In this document: one piece after another, positions 14,779-25,019 of the stretch
Position numbering within the stretch: position 1 is the first letter of the stretch
Layout of the letters: each line of letters starts with the position of its first letter
NCBI GenBank assembly: GCA_032027145.1
Contig: JAVSMP010000001.1
Location: forward strand, 1,082,903-1,146,902
DNA: 64,000 nucleotides
Origin: Ignavibacterium sp.
GTDB taxonomy: Bacteria; Bacteroidota; Ignavibacteria; Ignavibacteriales; Ignavibacteriaceae
Direction: 5' to 3'
Notes under the pieces: model-generated
Database searches by the model: none
What the model was told of the DNA's origin: nothing
Seen by the model: the letters and a program-made list of their open reading frames with translations, nothing else
Position numbers and translations under genes: made by a program

Positions 14779-15945
14779 ATGGCAGATTTTGAAAAAGCAT
14801 ATAAAACAATAATGGCATTTGAAGGAAACAATCACAGACAAGAAATGGAAGACACCAACATTCTTCTTTGCTCTGACTGTTTTCGTGATGAAGGGCTAAA
14901 AATCGATGCTTTCAAAATCGGAATTGACAACAAAGACAAATGCCCAAAGTGCAATTCAACCAACGGACACAAATTGACAAAAGGGTTAGTTCAGGACTTG
15001 TGTTATAGATTTTTTGTTAGAGGCACAATTCTTAAACAAGAATATGGTGGTGCACCTTTAATTCAATTTAATCAGCAACACTTCAATAAAACCGATATAG
15101 ATGTTTCTCCTTGGCTTGTAGACGATGTGAAACTAATTGAACAAGCAGGTGAAATAGGAATGTTTTATTACGGTCCAAGATTTTGGATGCTTGGAGAAGT
15201 TGAGCCTTTGAAGTCGCTTCAAAATGAGAACGAACGAAACGAAATAGTTGAAAAAATTCTGACCACATATCCCATTAGAGAACTTACAGACAAAGAATAT
15301 TTTTATCGGGTAAGAGTAAATCCTAAAATTTCGCACAACTTCAGTGAGTATGACACTGCACCTGATGAGTTTTTAGGTAAAAACAGATTTGACGATATTG
15401 GTTTCCCTGTTCTTTATGGCTCTCCTGACTTAGAACTTTGTCTCCACGAATGTCGGACAACAGTTGAAGACAATCTTTTTGTGGCTAAATTAGTGCCGAC
15501 ACATAAACTAAAAGTGCTTGACTTGTCCACATTACTTGATGAGGAAAATATAACGGAATTTGAAAGTATTGACATTGCTATTCATTTTCTGTTTTTGGCA
15601 GGCAAACATTCATACAACATTTGCCGACAAATTGCACTCAAAGCAAAGGAGAAAGGTTTTGACGGAATAATTTACCCTTCCTATTTTAGCTACATTAGGA
15701 CAGGTGCGTTTCCGTTTGAAACCATTTATGGAATATCAATAAGGCGTATTCCTCAATTAAAGGATTACGCACAATCACAAAGCATTCCAAACTTGGCTCT
15801 GTTCGGACGACCAGTGAATGAAAAAAAAGTTACAGTTGACTGCATAAATAAGATTGTAATAAATAGAGTTGGTTACGACATTACTTTTGGACCAGCATAT
15901 CACAAAGCTTATGAAGAAGAATCAGATGAACAAGACAGTAAATAG
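14779..15945 (+). CDS. RES-domain protein with zinc-ribbon-like/HEPN-type N-terminus
   Basis: 388 residues. The N-terminus has CSDC...CPKC (from about residue 32), a zinc-ribbon-like pair, then a helical stretch as in the HEPN/RES N-terminal family. The RES part starts near FYRVRVNPK and includes NRFDDIGFPVLYGSPDLELCLHECR. RES proteins are NAD+ phosphorylases or ADP-ribosyl-transfer toxins (established for MbcT and ParT). No Xre-type antitoxin gene is in this cassette, unlike classic RES-Xre pairs, so the N-terminal half may regulate it or it may be a stand-alone defence effector. Its cassette is 14728-16083. Confidence 0.8.
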   Translation: MADFEKAYKTIMAFEGNNHRQEMEDTNILLCSDCFRDEGLKIDAFKIGIDNKDKCPKCNSTNGHKLTKGLVQDLCYRFFVRGTILKQEYGGAPLIQFNQQHFNKTDIDVSPWLVDDVKLIEQAGEIGMFYYGPRFWMLGEVEPLKSLQNENERNEIVEKILTTYPIRELTDKEYFYRVRVNPKISHNFSEYDTAPDEFLGKNRFDDIGFPVLYGSPDLELCLHECRTTVEDNLFVAKLVPTHKLKVLDLSTLLDEENITEFESIDIAIHFLFLAGKHSYNICRQIALKAKEKGFDGIIYPSYFSYIRTGAFPFETIYGISIRRIPQLKDYAQSQSIPNLALFGRPVNEKKVTVDCINKIVINRVGYDITFGPAYHKAYEEESDEQDSK

Positions 15946-15956
15946 AAATAGAGCAG

Positions 15957-16089
15957 CCACCAACAAGGTATTGCCAAAAGCGGGGCTGAACGGCTTCGAT
16001 TGGACATTTGTGCAAGGTTCAACAGCAGTAATTCTATTGAACTTTTGTGCTAAAAATCCGCCACATCGCCAAGCCGAAAAACGTTATAG
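15957..16089 (+). repeat. attC-like site 8
   Basis: Left CCACCAACAAGGTATTGCC, right TCGCCAAGCCGAAAAACGTTATAG. R'' is the exact complement of the RES cassette start. Confidence 0.82.
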
Positions 16090-16147
16090 CCAATGCTAAA
16101 GGACGGACAGACCAAACATAAAATGACAGACGAAATGCCAACCGCAC

Positions 16148-16210
16148 ATTCAAGCACATTTGGTTGCCCCAACGCACGGGCGAACGCTTCGCAACCAAAA
16201 GAGCTTGAAT
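16148..16210 (+). repeat. Bracketing hairpin H3 (ACA/AGA internal loop)
   Basis: ATTCAAGC-ACA-TTTGGTTGC pairs perfectly with GCAACCAAA-AGA-GCTTGAAT (8 bp + 9 bp). Both stems differ from H1 and H2 with compensating changes, while the internal loop is kept. It ends 34 bases before hen1. Confidence 0.72.
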
Positions 16211-16244
16211 TTTGCCACCGCACGACAACGATAATATTAACAAA

Positions 16245-17637
<1,393 letters not shown>

Positions 17638-17648
<11 letters not shown>

Positions 17649-20214
17649 AGTACCCGAATTATCGCTTGTTGTTTTAATTGGTGTTTCGGGTTCAGGAAAG
17701 AGCAGTTTCGCCAAAAAACATTTTAAACGAACAGAAATATTATCTTCTGATGAATGCCGTGCATTGGTTTCGGATGATGAAAACAGTCAGTCAGCAACAA
17801 ATGATGCTTTTGATGTTTTGTATTACATCGCTGGCAAACGATTGAAAAGTGGTTTGCTAACAGTTATTGATGCCACAAATGTCCAAAAGGAATCTCGCAA
17901 AGGACTAATTGAATTGGGAAGAACATATCATTGTTTGCCTGTTGCTATTGTTCTTGATTTACCTGTAAAAGTTTGTGAAGAAAGAAATCAAAGCAGACCA
18001 AACAGAAATTTCGGAGGACATGTAATTCGTCAGCAAAATCAGCAATTAAAGAAATCAATTAGAGGATTAAAGGACGAAGGTTTTAGACAAATATATGTTC
18101 TGAAATCACTCGAAGAAGTTGATGCAGTTCTTGAAATCAAAAGAGAGAAACTTTACAACGATAAAAAAGATGAAACGGGTCCATTCGACATCATTGGCGA
18201 TGTTCACGGATGTTTTGACGAATTGCAAGAACTTCTTTTAAAATTGGGTTATTCAGTAAAGAGAACCGATGAAACTGCAAATAATTTTGGCTTTAGCGTT
18301 CTAGCTCCTGAAAACAGAAAAGTAATATTCGTTGGCGATTTGGTTGACCGTGGCCCTGATTCACCAAGTGTTTTGCGTTTGGTAATGAGTATGGTTAATT
18401 CAGGTGTTGCTTTTTGTGTTCCTGGCAACCACGACTTGAAATTACAGAAATACTTAAATGGAAAGCAGGTTCAATTAAAGCACGGATTAGAAGTAACAGT
18501 TAAACAACTAGAAACTGAAACTGCACAATTCAAATCAACTGTAGAGAAATTTCTTTATGGATTAATCAGTCATTACGTATTTGACAATGGTAAATTGGTT
18601 GTTGCTCATGCTGGTCTTAAAGAAGAAATGCAAGGTCGTGGCTCAGGGGCAGTTCGTTCATTCTGTATGTATGGTGAAACAACAGGAGAAATTGATGAAT
18701 TTGGTTTACCTGTAAGACATAGTTGGGCAAAAGAATATCGTGGGAAAGCAAAAGTTGTTTATGGACATACACCAGTTCCCGAAGCAGAATGGTTAAATAA
18801 AACTATTGACATTGATACCGGCTGTGTGTTTGGCGGTAAGTTAACAGCTTTACGTTATCCCGAAGAAGAACTAGTTTCTGTAAAAGCCAAAATGGTTTAT
18901 TGCGAACCTATACGACCAATCAACTTTAATGAAAATCAAAACAAACTTAGTTCGCAACAAGAGTATGACGATTTATTAAATATTGAAGATGTTATTGGTA
19001 AACGTATTGTACAAACAAGACTTAGAAATAACATCACCATTCGAGAAGAAAACTCTATTGCAGCATTGGAAATAATGAACCGATTTGCAATTAACCCGAA
19101 ATGGTTGATTTATCTTCCACCAACAATGTCGCCTTGTGCGACAAGCGATATTCCTGAATATTTAGAACATCCTGCCCAAGCTTTGAATTACTACAAGAAG
19201 CGTGGAATTGAAAAAGTTGTTTGCGAAGAAAAGCACATGGGTTCAAGAGCTGTATTGGTAATTTGTAAAGACGAAGAATCAGGAACAAAACGTTTTGGAG
19301 TTCAAAATGAAGGTATCGGAATTTGCTATACAAGAACAGGAAGAAACTTTTTCAACGATGCTGAAATTGAAAAGGAATTTGTTGGAAGAGTAAATCAATG
19401 TTTGACCAAAACAAATTTCTGGAAAAAATTCAACACAGACTGGGTTTGTTTAGATGCTGAATTAATGCCTTGGTCTGCAAAAGCACAAGCTTTGCTAAAA
19501 GACCAGTATGCAGCAGTCGGTGCAGCCGCTGGTGGAGCTTTGCCTGAAGTTGAAAAGGCTTTACAATTAGCTTTTGACAGAGGAATAAAAGATGCTTTAC
19601 CTTCTTTGGAAAAATTTGCGGTAAAGAATAATGCGATTTCAAAATATGTAAAAGCATATCAAAACTATTGCTGGACAGTTGACACTATTGACGATTATAA
19701 ATTAGCTCCGTTTCATATTTTGGCAACCGAAGGACAAGTTCACGTTGACAAAACAAATGAATGGCACATGGAAAATATTGCAAAAATCTGCAAGGGTGAC
19801 ACCAAACTATTTATGGCAACACCGTACAAAATTGTTGACCTTAACGACCAGACAAGCTATGACGAAGCTGTAAACTGGTGGATGGAATTAACTAAAAAAG
19901 GCGGAGAAGGAATGGTTGTAAAACCGTTCGACTTTATTTCTACAGGGACAGAAGGACTTTTACAACCTGCTGTGAAATGTAGAGGAAGCGAATATCTAAG
20001 AATTATTTACGGACCCGAGTACGACCTGCCTGAAAATATTGAAAGACTAAAAAACCGTGGACTTTCTAGAAAACAATCTTTAGCAATTAGAGAATTTGCT
20101 TTAGGCGTTGAAGGACTGGAACGGTTTGTGAAAAAAGAACCATTAAGACGAATACATGAAAGTGTTTTTGGAGTATTAGCATTAGAAAGCGAAGATGTTG
20201 ACCCACGATTATAA
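17638..20214 (+). CDS. pnkp: Bacterial Pnkp: polynucleotide kinase-phosphatase-ligase
   Basis: 858 residues, the size of the characterised enzyme. The N-terminal kinase has P-loop GVSGSGKSS (Lys21-Ser22). The central metallophosphatase has IIGDVHGCFDEL (Asp188, His190), GDLVDRGPDS and PGNHDLK. The C-terminal adenylyltransferase/ligase has EEKHMGSRAV (nucleotidyl Lys532) and GEGMVVKPF (motif V). It heals 5'-OH and 2',3'-cyclic phosphate ends, and with Hen1 it seals tRNA and other RNA broken by ribotoxins. No domain is truncated. The pair fills an integron cassette, next to toxins of the PIN and RES types. Confidence 0.94.
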
Positions 20215-20230
20215 GCCAACCCTTCGCAGT

Positions 20231-20290
20231 CATACACATTGGCAAGCCATACAATGCATCCGCACTGACCAAAGCTTGCCAAAGAGTATG
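20231..20290 (+). repeat. Bracketing hairpin H4 (ACA/AGA internal loop)
   Basis: CATAC-ACA-TTGGCAAGC pairs with GCTTGCCAA-AGA-GTATG; an extra GCAG/CTGC pairing flanks it (20226, 20292). It begins 17 bases after pnkp. Confidence 0.72.
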
Positions 20291-20323
20291 CCTGCCCAAC
20301 TGCAGGGTGGAAAAGAAAGCACT

Positions 20324-20458
20324 GGCTATAACATCGGTTTGGCAAAAGGCGGGGTTTCGTGTTACAAAGACAGTTTTGTGGTTAAACAAACATTAGTTTG
20401 CCAAATCAAGTTTTGTGGTAAAAGTCCCGCCCTTCGGGTAGCTGCAAAAACGTTGGGC
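20324..20458 (+). repeat. attC-like site 9
   Basis: Left GGCTATAACATCGGTTTGGC, right end GTAGCTGCAAAAACGTTGGGC (core GTTGGGC, exact GTTRRRY). It closes the Hen1-Pnkp cassette. Confidence 0.8.
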
Positions 20459-20510
20459 GTAATTTTATATCTGAAAATCAAATATTCTTAACTTATCAAA
20501 ATTCCAATAA

Positions 20511-20912
20511 ATGGACGAACCGCATAACAATATTGAAATTGTCAAATCACTTTATGAAGCTTTTGCAGCAAAGGAAATAAACAAAATCTTGGATTTACTG
20601 CATGAGAATGTTGAATGGGGAGAACCTGATAACCCTTATAATCCTGCAGGAGGAACAAGACATGGGCACAAAGGGTTTTTAGAATGGATAGCCATCGGAA
20701 AAAAAGCAGAAGAAGTTTTGGAGTTGCACTTGGAAAGATTTCTAACTGACAATAACTCTGTTGCAGTTAGTGGACGTATGATATGTAAGGCTCTTAAGAC
20801 ACAAAAAATATACAAATCAGATTTTGTGCATATAGTCGTAATCGAAAATAAAAAAATTAAAAAGTTCCAGGAATATTTTGACACATATATTGCTGGTGAA
20901 GCTTTCAAATAA
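20511..20912 (+). CDS. SnoaL/NTF2-like protein
   Basis: 133 residues of the NTF2-like superfamily (SnoaL-like branch): an N-terminal helix NIEIVKSLYEAFAAKEINKILDLLHENVEWG, a central GHKGFLEW, and a C-terminal strand pattern ending FQEYFDTYIAGEAF. Members bind or isomerise small hydrophobic molecules, and many have no assigned function. It is the single gene of a cassette starting TTGGGCGTA at 20453, whose R'' TACGCCCAA at 20928 is an exact complement. A specific substrate cannot be proposed. Confidence 0.8.
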   Translation: MDEPHNNIEIVKSLYEAFAAKEINKILDLLHENVEWGEPDNPYNPAGGTRHGHKGFLEWIAIGKKAEEVLELHLERFLTDNNSVAVSGRMICKALKTQKIYKSDFVHIVVIENKKIKKFQEYFDTYIAGEAFK

Positions 20913-20928
20913 ATTCGACAAAAAAACT

Positions 20929-21066
20929 ACGCCCAACATCGTATTGCCAAAAGCGGGCTGAACGGCTTCGTATCAACGGAAGTACTAAACTCAACTTCTG
21001 TTCTTCGATTGAACGACTGTACTAAATATCAGCTACTACGCCAAGCCGCATACCACTAAGTAAATG
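20929..21066 (+). repeat. attC-like site 10 (right core lost)
   Basis: The left box TACGCCCAACATCG is intact, but the right side reads CCAAGCCGCATACCACTAAGTA, with no GTT core where attC8 has one. It is probably inactive and marks the start of the decayed end. Confidence 0.6.
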
Positions 21067-21146
21067 CGGGCGACAACACAGTTAATAAGATGAAAGCAGT
21101 TTACTTTAATATTTTTGTATGAGTTTTTTGAGGAAATGAGAAAATT

Positions 21147-21590
21147 ATGAGAATAGAAAAAATTATCCATAACAAGAAGCAATATCTTGACTTATTGCTA
21201 TTGGCAGACGAGCAAGAGAATATGATTGATAGATATTTGGAAAGTGGCGATATGTTTGCGTTGTATGATAACGACTTGAAGACAGTTTGTGTTGTTGTAG
21301 AGATAGACAAAGAAACCTGCGAATTGAAAAACATAGCGACATATAAAAAATATCAGCGTAAAGGATATGCTAAAACATTGATAAAATTCGTCTCAGACTA
21401 TTACAAAGACAACTATAAAACAATGCTCGTTGGTACAGGTGAAACTCCTGCAATATTGTCATTTTATGAAAGTTTAGGATTTGAGAAATCGCATTTTATC
21501 AAGAATTTTTTTACCGATAATTACGATCATCCGATGTTTGAAGACGGAATACAACTGATTGACATGGTTTATCTGAGAAAGAAATTATAA
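21147..21590 (+). CDS. GNAT-family N-acetyltransferase
   Basis: 147 residues. The acetyl-CoA-binding motif A is clear: [27 protein letters not shown] (Q-x-x-G-x-A), followed by [22 protein letters not shown] (motif B, typical N/A-x-x-x-Y). The N-terminal [24 protein letters not shown] fits a family of small GNATs seen near mobile elements. It transfers an acetyl group to an unknown amine; antibiotic or peptide targets are possible. It lies after the degenerate attC10, so its cassette limits are uncertain. Confidence 0.85.
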   Translation: MRIEKIIHNKKQYLDLLLLADEQENMIDRYLESGDMFALYDNDLKTVCVVVEIDKETCELKNIATYKKYQRKGYAKTLIKFVSDYYKDNYKTMLVGTGETPAILSFYESLGFEKSHFIKNFFTDNYDHPMFEDGIQLIDMVYLRKKL

Positions 21591-21644
21591 ACGCCAGTTA
21601 CGAACATTTAAGCGATGTAAGACTGAAAATAAAATTAGTTGTAA

Positions 21645-22078
21645 GATGAATCGAATTAATATTATTGCACTTGGCGTGTGAGATATACAAAAATCCGTAA
21701 AGTTTTATCGAGTAGGATTGGGATTTCAAACTAAGGGAATTGAAGATTGTCCGAAAGTTATCATTTTCAACACTTTTGAGACATAGTTTGAATGTATCCA
21801 CTAGATTTATTAGCACAAGATATTAACGAATCAAATCCACCTAAAATTGCACAAGGTTTTAGTTGAATGACTTTAGCGTTCAATCTGAAAAACAAACAAG
21901 AAGTTCACGAAACGATTGAGTTGGCTCGCAAAGCAGGTGCAACTATCGCAAAAGAACCTCAAAAAGTTTTTTGGGGAGGTTACATGCTTATTTTGCCGAC
22001 TCTGACATCTATTTTGGGGAAGTAGCATATAATCCTATTGTTCCTTTTGACAAAAATGATATTCTGCAAATACGATAA
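21645..22078 (+). pseudogene. Decayed VOC (glyoxalase/bleomycin-resistance-type) protein
   Basis: Reading from ATG 21645 gives a VOC start (MNRINIIALGV, stop, DIQKSVKFYRVGLGFQTK) with a TGA after 11 codons and a TAG near 21784. A shift of frame near 21790 restores YPLDLLAQDINESNPPKIAQGFS, then another TGA, then MTLAFNLKNKQEVHETIELA and KAGATIAKEPQKVFWGGY. A further shift near 21980 gives AYFADSD, then a change near 22010 and FGEVAYNPIVPFDKND. At least two stops and two frameshifts make it non-functional. It is the last gene remnant of the array. Confidence 0.82.
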
Positions 22079-22082
22079 ATAT

Positions 22083-22220
22083 GCCAGCGGGTAATTTGCG
22101 GTATAGTCGATTGCTGGATTAGTGCGTATTCAAGCTGTTGTAGCCCGTATCAAAAGTAGTTGTAACTTGATAGGAAGGTGCTTCGAACTCGGCAACTAAC
22201 CATACCAGTACCCGTTAGCG
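22083..22220 (+). repeat. attC-like site 11 (degenerate, last of array)
   Basis: Left GCCAGCGGGTAATTTGCGG resembles the TAACACGGGTTTTGCG arm of attC5 but lacks the AAC; the right end ATACCAGTACCCGTTAGCG keeps a GTT core. It is the right limit of the array as I read it. Confidence 0.5.
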
Positions 22221-22337
22221 ACAGGTATCTGCTGAAAACTCTGATAAAGTATTAAAAAGTAAAAAAATGTTTGAAACATTGATTTGCCACATAAGTTAGA
22301 AAATTATTTAAAGAAGGAACTGGTGTGATATAGTTGG

Positions 22338-22366
22338 AAGGCAGAGTTTTTAACTTTGCCTTTTAT
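22338..22366 (+). terminator. Hairpin terminator
   Basis: AAGGCAGAG and CTTTGCCTT pair (one G-T) around a 7-base loop and are followed by a T-rich tract. It separates the cassette array from the iron operon. Confidence 0.55.
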
Positions 22367-22380
22367 ATTCACATTTTTCT

Positions 22381-22400
22381 ATTTTAAGCACACTTAAAAT
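22381..22400 (+). promoter_or_regulatory. Candidate DtxR-type operator
   Basis: Perfect dyad ATTTTAAG-CACA-CTTAAAAT, 8-bp arms, centred 29 bases before a DtxR-family gene. Size and position suit autoregulation by a metal-dependent repressor. Confidence 0.5.
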
Positions 22401-22419
22401 AATAATTAGAAGAACTTAA

Positions 22420-23079
22420 ATGGTTAATATCTCTCAGGAAGACTATCTGACGGCAATTTACAGAAACCTTGATAATGACGGTGAAGTTAAACCAAACTTA
22501 CTGGCTGAAAAGTTGGAAATATCCAATGCAGCAGTTACAGATATGTTAAGAAAACTTTCGCGGGATGGTTTTATTGATTACAAAAAATACAAAAGTATTA
22601 AGCTTACTGATGATGGTGAATTTTATGCAAAAAGTATTTTGAGACGCCATAGGTTATGGGAAGTATTTTTGCACAGAACACTTGGTATGAGCTGGGATAA
22701 AATTCATGATGAAGCCGAAAAGCTTGAACATGCTTCATCTGATGAGTTGATCAACCTGCTGGAAGAATTTTTAGGCTATCCGGAAATAGATCCACACGGT
22801 TATCCTATCCCTGATAAGAGCGGAAAAATTAAAGATTCAAAAACAGTTGTTGCAATTACAGAGTTGGATAAAAACGATTCTGCAAAAGTTGTCCGGGTAA
22901 ATGACGATGTAAAAAATCTGTTATCCTATATAACCAACATTGGGATCAATCTGGGTAAAGAGATTAAAATAAAAGATAAACTGGGTTTTGACGGTTCGGT
23001 ACTAATTAAGATTAATAGAAACGATGTAAATCTAAGTAATAAAGTTGCATCAAATATTTTTGTAGAAAAGATTAAATAA
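22420..23079 (+). CDS. DtxR-family metal-dependent transcriptional regulator
   Basis: 219 residues. The N-terminal winged helix (YLTAIYRNLDNDGEVKPNLLAEKLEISNAAVTDMLRKL) is the DtxR/MntR type. The dimerisation/metal domain follows with RRHRLWEVFLHRTLGM, DEAEKLEHASSDELINLL and the E/H-rich YPEIDPHGYPIPDKSG, all family blocks. The C-terminal 60 residues look like an SH3/FeoA-like domain. It likely senses Fe2+ (or Mn2+) and controls the feo genes that follow; the dyad at 22381 is the obvious site. It is nine bases upstream of a second regulator-like gene. Confidence 0.88.
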   Translation: MVNISQEDYLTAIYRNLDNDGEVKPNLLAEKLEISNAAVTDMLRKLSRDGFIDYKKYKSIKLTDDGEFYAKSILRRHRLWEVFLHRTLGMSWDKIHDEAEKLEHASSDELINLLEEFLGYPEIDPHGYPIPDKSGKIKDSKTVVAITELDKNDSAKVVRVNDDVKNLLSYITNIGINLGKEIKIKDKLGFDGSVLIKINRNDVNLSNKVASNIFVEKIK

Positions 23080-23087
23080 GTAAAGAC

Positions 23088-24116
23088 ATGAATGAACCAA
23101 TAACACTTTTAATAATCGGCATTGCAGTAATTATTTTTATTACGATGTTATTTTATCCTGCAAAAGGAATAATTGCAAAAGTCAAACGATCAAAAATTGC
23201 AAGTAAAAAAATATTAATAGAAGATGCATTAAAGTATTTATATAACTGCGAATATCATCAGATTGTCTGTACTTTAAACGGTGTTGCAGGTAATCTTTCA
23301 ATTTCAGCTGATGATGCCACTGATATTATTTCTAAGCTGGAAGCACTTGGATTAGTAAATGCAAAAAAGAACGAATTAGTTTTAACCCCTGACGGAAGAT
23401 CCTATGCGCTGCGTGTTATTCGTGTTCATCGTTTGTGGGAAAAATATCTTGCCGATGAAACAAGTGTTTCAGAAGATGAATGGCACATTAAAGCTGAAGA
23501 GATTGAACATACATTAAGCCCTGAGCAGGCAAATCAGTTGGCAGCACAAATTGGTAATCCTGTTTTCGATCCGCACGGAGATCCAATCCCTTCTGCTAAA
23601 GGTGATTTACCTTTAAGAAGAGGTAAACTTCTTACCGAAATGCAGGCAGGTGAGTTCGCAAATATTATTCACATTGAAGATGAGCCTTATGCAATTTATT
23701 CACAGATTATTGCCGAAGGATTATATGCTGGTATGCAGATAAGAATGTTATCAATTACAGATAGACGAATTAAATTTATTGCGAACGGAGAAGAATGTGT
23801 ACTATCACCTTTAATTGCAAAAAATATTACCGTGGGAATTATAAAACTTGAAAAACAAATTGGAGAAAATTTTAAAACACTTTCTTCACTTAAAGTGGGA
23901 GAAAAAGGTACAATACTTGGGATAGCCAAGTCTTTGAGAGGTCAGCAAAGAAGAAGATTGATGGACCTCGGTATAGTACCGGGAACAAAAATAGAAGCCG
24001 AACTTGAAAGTTTAACAAATGATCCTATTGCTTACAGAGTAAGAGGAACAATTGTAGCTTTACGTAAACAGCAGACTGATAGAATATTTATTGAGAATAA
24101 TGAGGTTGAAAATTGA
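23088..24116 (+). CDS. Membrane-tethered DtxR-like protein with C-terminal FeoA domain
   Basis: 342 residues. An N-terminal membrane segment (about 5-24, [17 protein letters not shown]) is followed by a DtxR-like winged helix ([20 protein letters not shown]), the metal/dimer domain with [15 protein letters not shown] and [13 protein letters not shown], and then an FeoA domain ([38 protein letters not shown], residues 265-335). FeoA supports FeoB in Fe2+ import. A membrane anchor on a DtxR-like protein argues for a transport-coupled rather than a purely transcriptional role. Its stop overlaps the TTG start of the next gene. Confidence 0.82.
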   Translation: MNEPITLLIIGIAVIIFITMLFYPAKGIIAKVKRSKIASKKILIEDALKYLYNCEYHQIVCTLNGVAGNLSISADDATDIISKLEALGLVNAKKNELVLTPDGRSYALRVIRVHRLWEKYLADETSVSEDEWHIKAEEIEHTLSPEQANQLAAQIGNPVFDPHGDPIPSAKGDLPLRRGKLLTEMQAGEFANIIHIEDEPYAIYSQIIAEGLYAGMQIRMLSITDRRIKFIANGEECVLSPLIAKNITVGIIKLEKQIGENFKTLSSLKVGEKGTILGIAKSLRGQQRRRLMDLGIVPGTKIEAELESLTNDPIAYRVRGTIVALRKQQTDRIFIENNEVEN

Positions 24117-24916
24117 ATAAGTTAGAAATGAGTAATTGTGCTAATTGTCCTGTGCATAATATGGGCAATCTGAAAAAGCTCGGGATTGATATGAGCAGTT
24201 TCGATTTTGTGGTTGCACTTGCAGGAAATCCGAATACCGGTAAAAGCACTGTTTTTAATTACCTTACCGGCTTAAGACAGCATACTGGTAATTGGCCCGG
24301 TAAAACGGTTACTAGAGCTGAGGGTGGATTTGAGTTTAATGATAAAAAATTTAAACTAGTTGATCTGCCGGGTACATATTCACTTCTATCTACAAGCACC
24401 GATGAAGAAGTTGCACGTGATTTCATTTTATTCGGGCAGCCGGATGTTACAGTTATTGTTGTTGATGCTACAAGATTAGAAAGAAATCTGAATCTTGTTT
24501 TACAAATATTGGAAATAACTGATCGTGCAGTATTGTGTCTTAATCTTATGGATGAAGCAAGAAGAAATGGAATTAATATTGATGACAGAACATTAGCCAA
24601 AGAACTTGGTATTCCCGTTGTTGTTACTTCGGCTCGGCAGGGTGAGGGTATGAATGAATTGTTAAATATGATTTCTGATGTTGCTTCAGGTAAATATGTT
24701 TGTAAACCATACAGGATTAAAAGCAGCTCAAAAGAGCTTAATACTGCGATTGAAAAATTAAGTAATGAAATTGAAAAAGAATTTTCCGGGTTACCAAATC
24801 TCCGGTGGGTTGCTTTAAGATTACTTGAAGGAGATCAAAGTATTATGGATGCAATTCGAAATGGCGATTTGGGTAATCTTAAAAGACAAGAACTTGCAAG
24901 TATAGAAAATGAATAG
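24113..24916 (+). CDS. feoB: FeoB N-terminal GTPase piece
   Basis: 267 residues from TTG 24113 (the alternative ATG 24128 keeps the whole G domain). The G domain is complete: GNPNTGKST (G1), DLPGTYSL (G3), NLMDEA (G4), TSARQGEG (G5). A CANCPVH motif precedes it, which may bind metal. The gene stops within the helical GDI region of a normal FeoB. The remaining parts follow in two coupled frames (24909-25019 and 25016-26440). FeoB drives GTP-dependent Fe2+ import across the inner membrane. Confidence 0.85.
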   Translation: MNKLEMSNCANCPVHNMGNLKKLGIDMSSFDFVVALAGNPNTGKSTVFNYLTGLRQHTGNWPGKTVTRAEGGFEFNDKKFKLVDLPGTYSLLSTSTDEEVARDFILFGQPDVTVIVVDATRLERNLNLVLQILEITDRAVLCLNLMDEARRNGINIDDRTLAKELGIPVVVTSARQGEGMNELLNMISDVASGKYVCKPYRIKSSSKELNTAIEKLSNEIEKEFSGLPNLRWVALRLLEGDQSIMDAIRNGDLGNLKRQELASIENE

Positions 24917-25019
24917 AGAATATTTATTACATAACTCCGAATACTCAAAGAAATGCAAAATAAAAGTATTGAGTGATGATGCTGAAAGAACAGCCAAAAT
25001 ATTTTGGAAAACAATATGA
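24909..25019 (+). CDS. 36-residue linker ORF inside the split feoB
   Basis: An ATG at 24909 overlaps the stop of the GTPase gene by eight bases and its own TGA overlaps the ATG at 25016 (ATGA), so it sits exactly between the two FeoB pieces. The product starts [16 protein letters not shown] and ends [11 protein letters not shown]: basic, one Cys, no membrane segment, no recognised family. It may be a translational bridge or a separated part of the FeoB S-domain. Too short to be sure it is made. Confidence 0.45.
   Translation: MNREYLLHNSEYSKKCKIKVLSDDAERTAKIFWKTI

Noticed and set aside
20997-21150. tRNA or small RNA gene between attC10 and the GNAT gene
   Set aside because: No cloverleaf arms or TTC-A-like T-loop; only the degenerate attC arm is recognisable.
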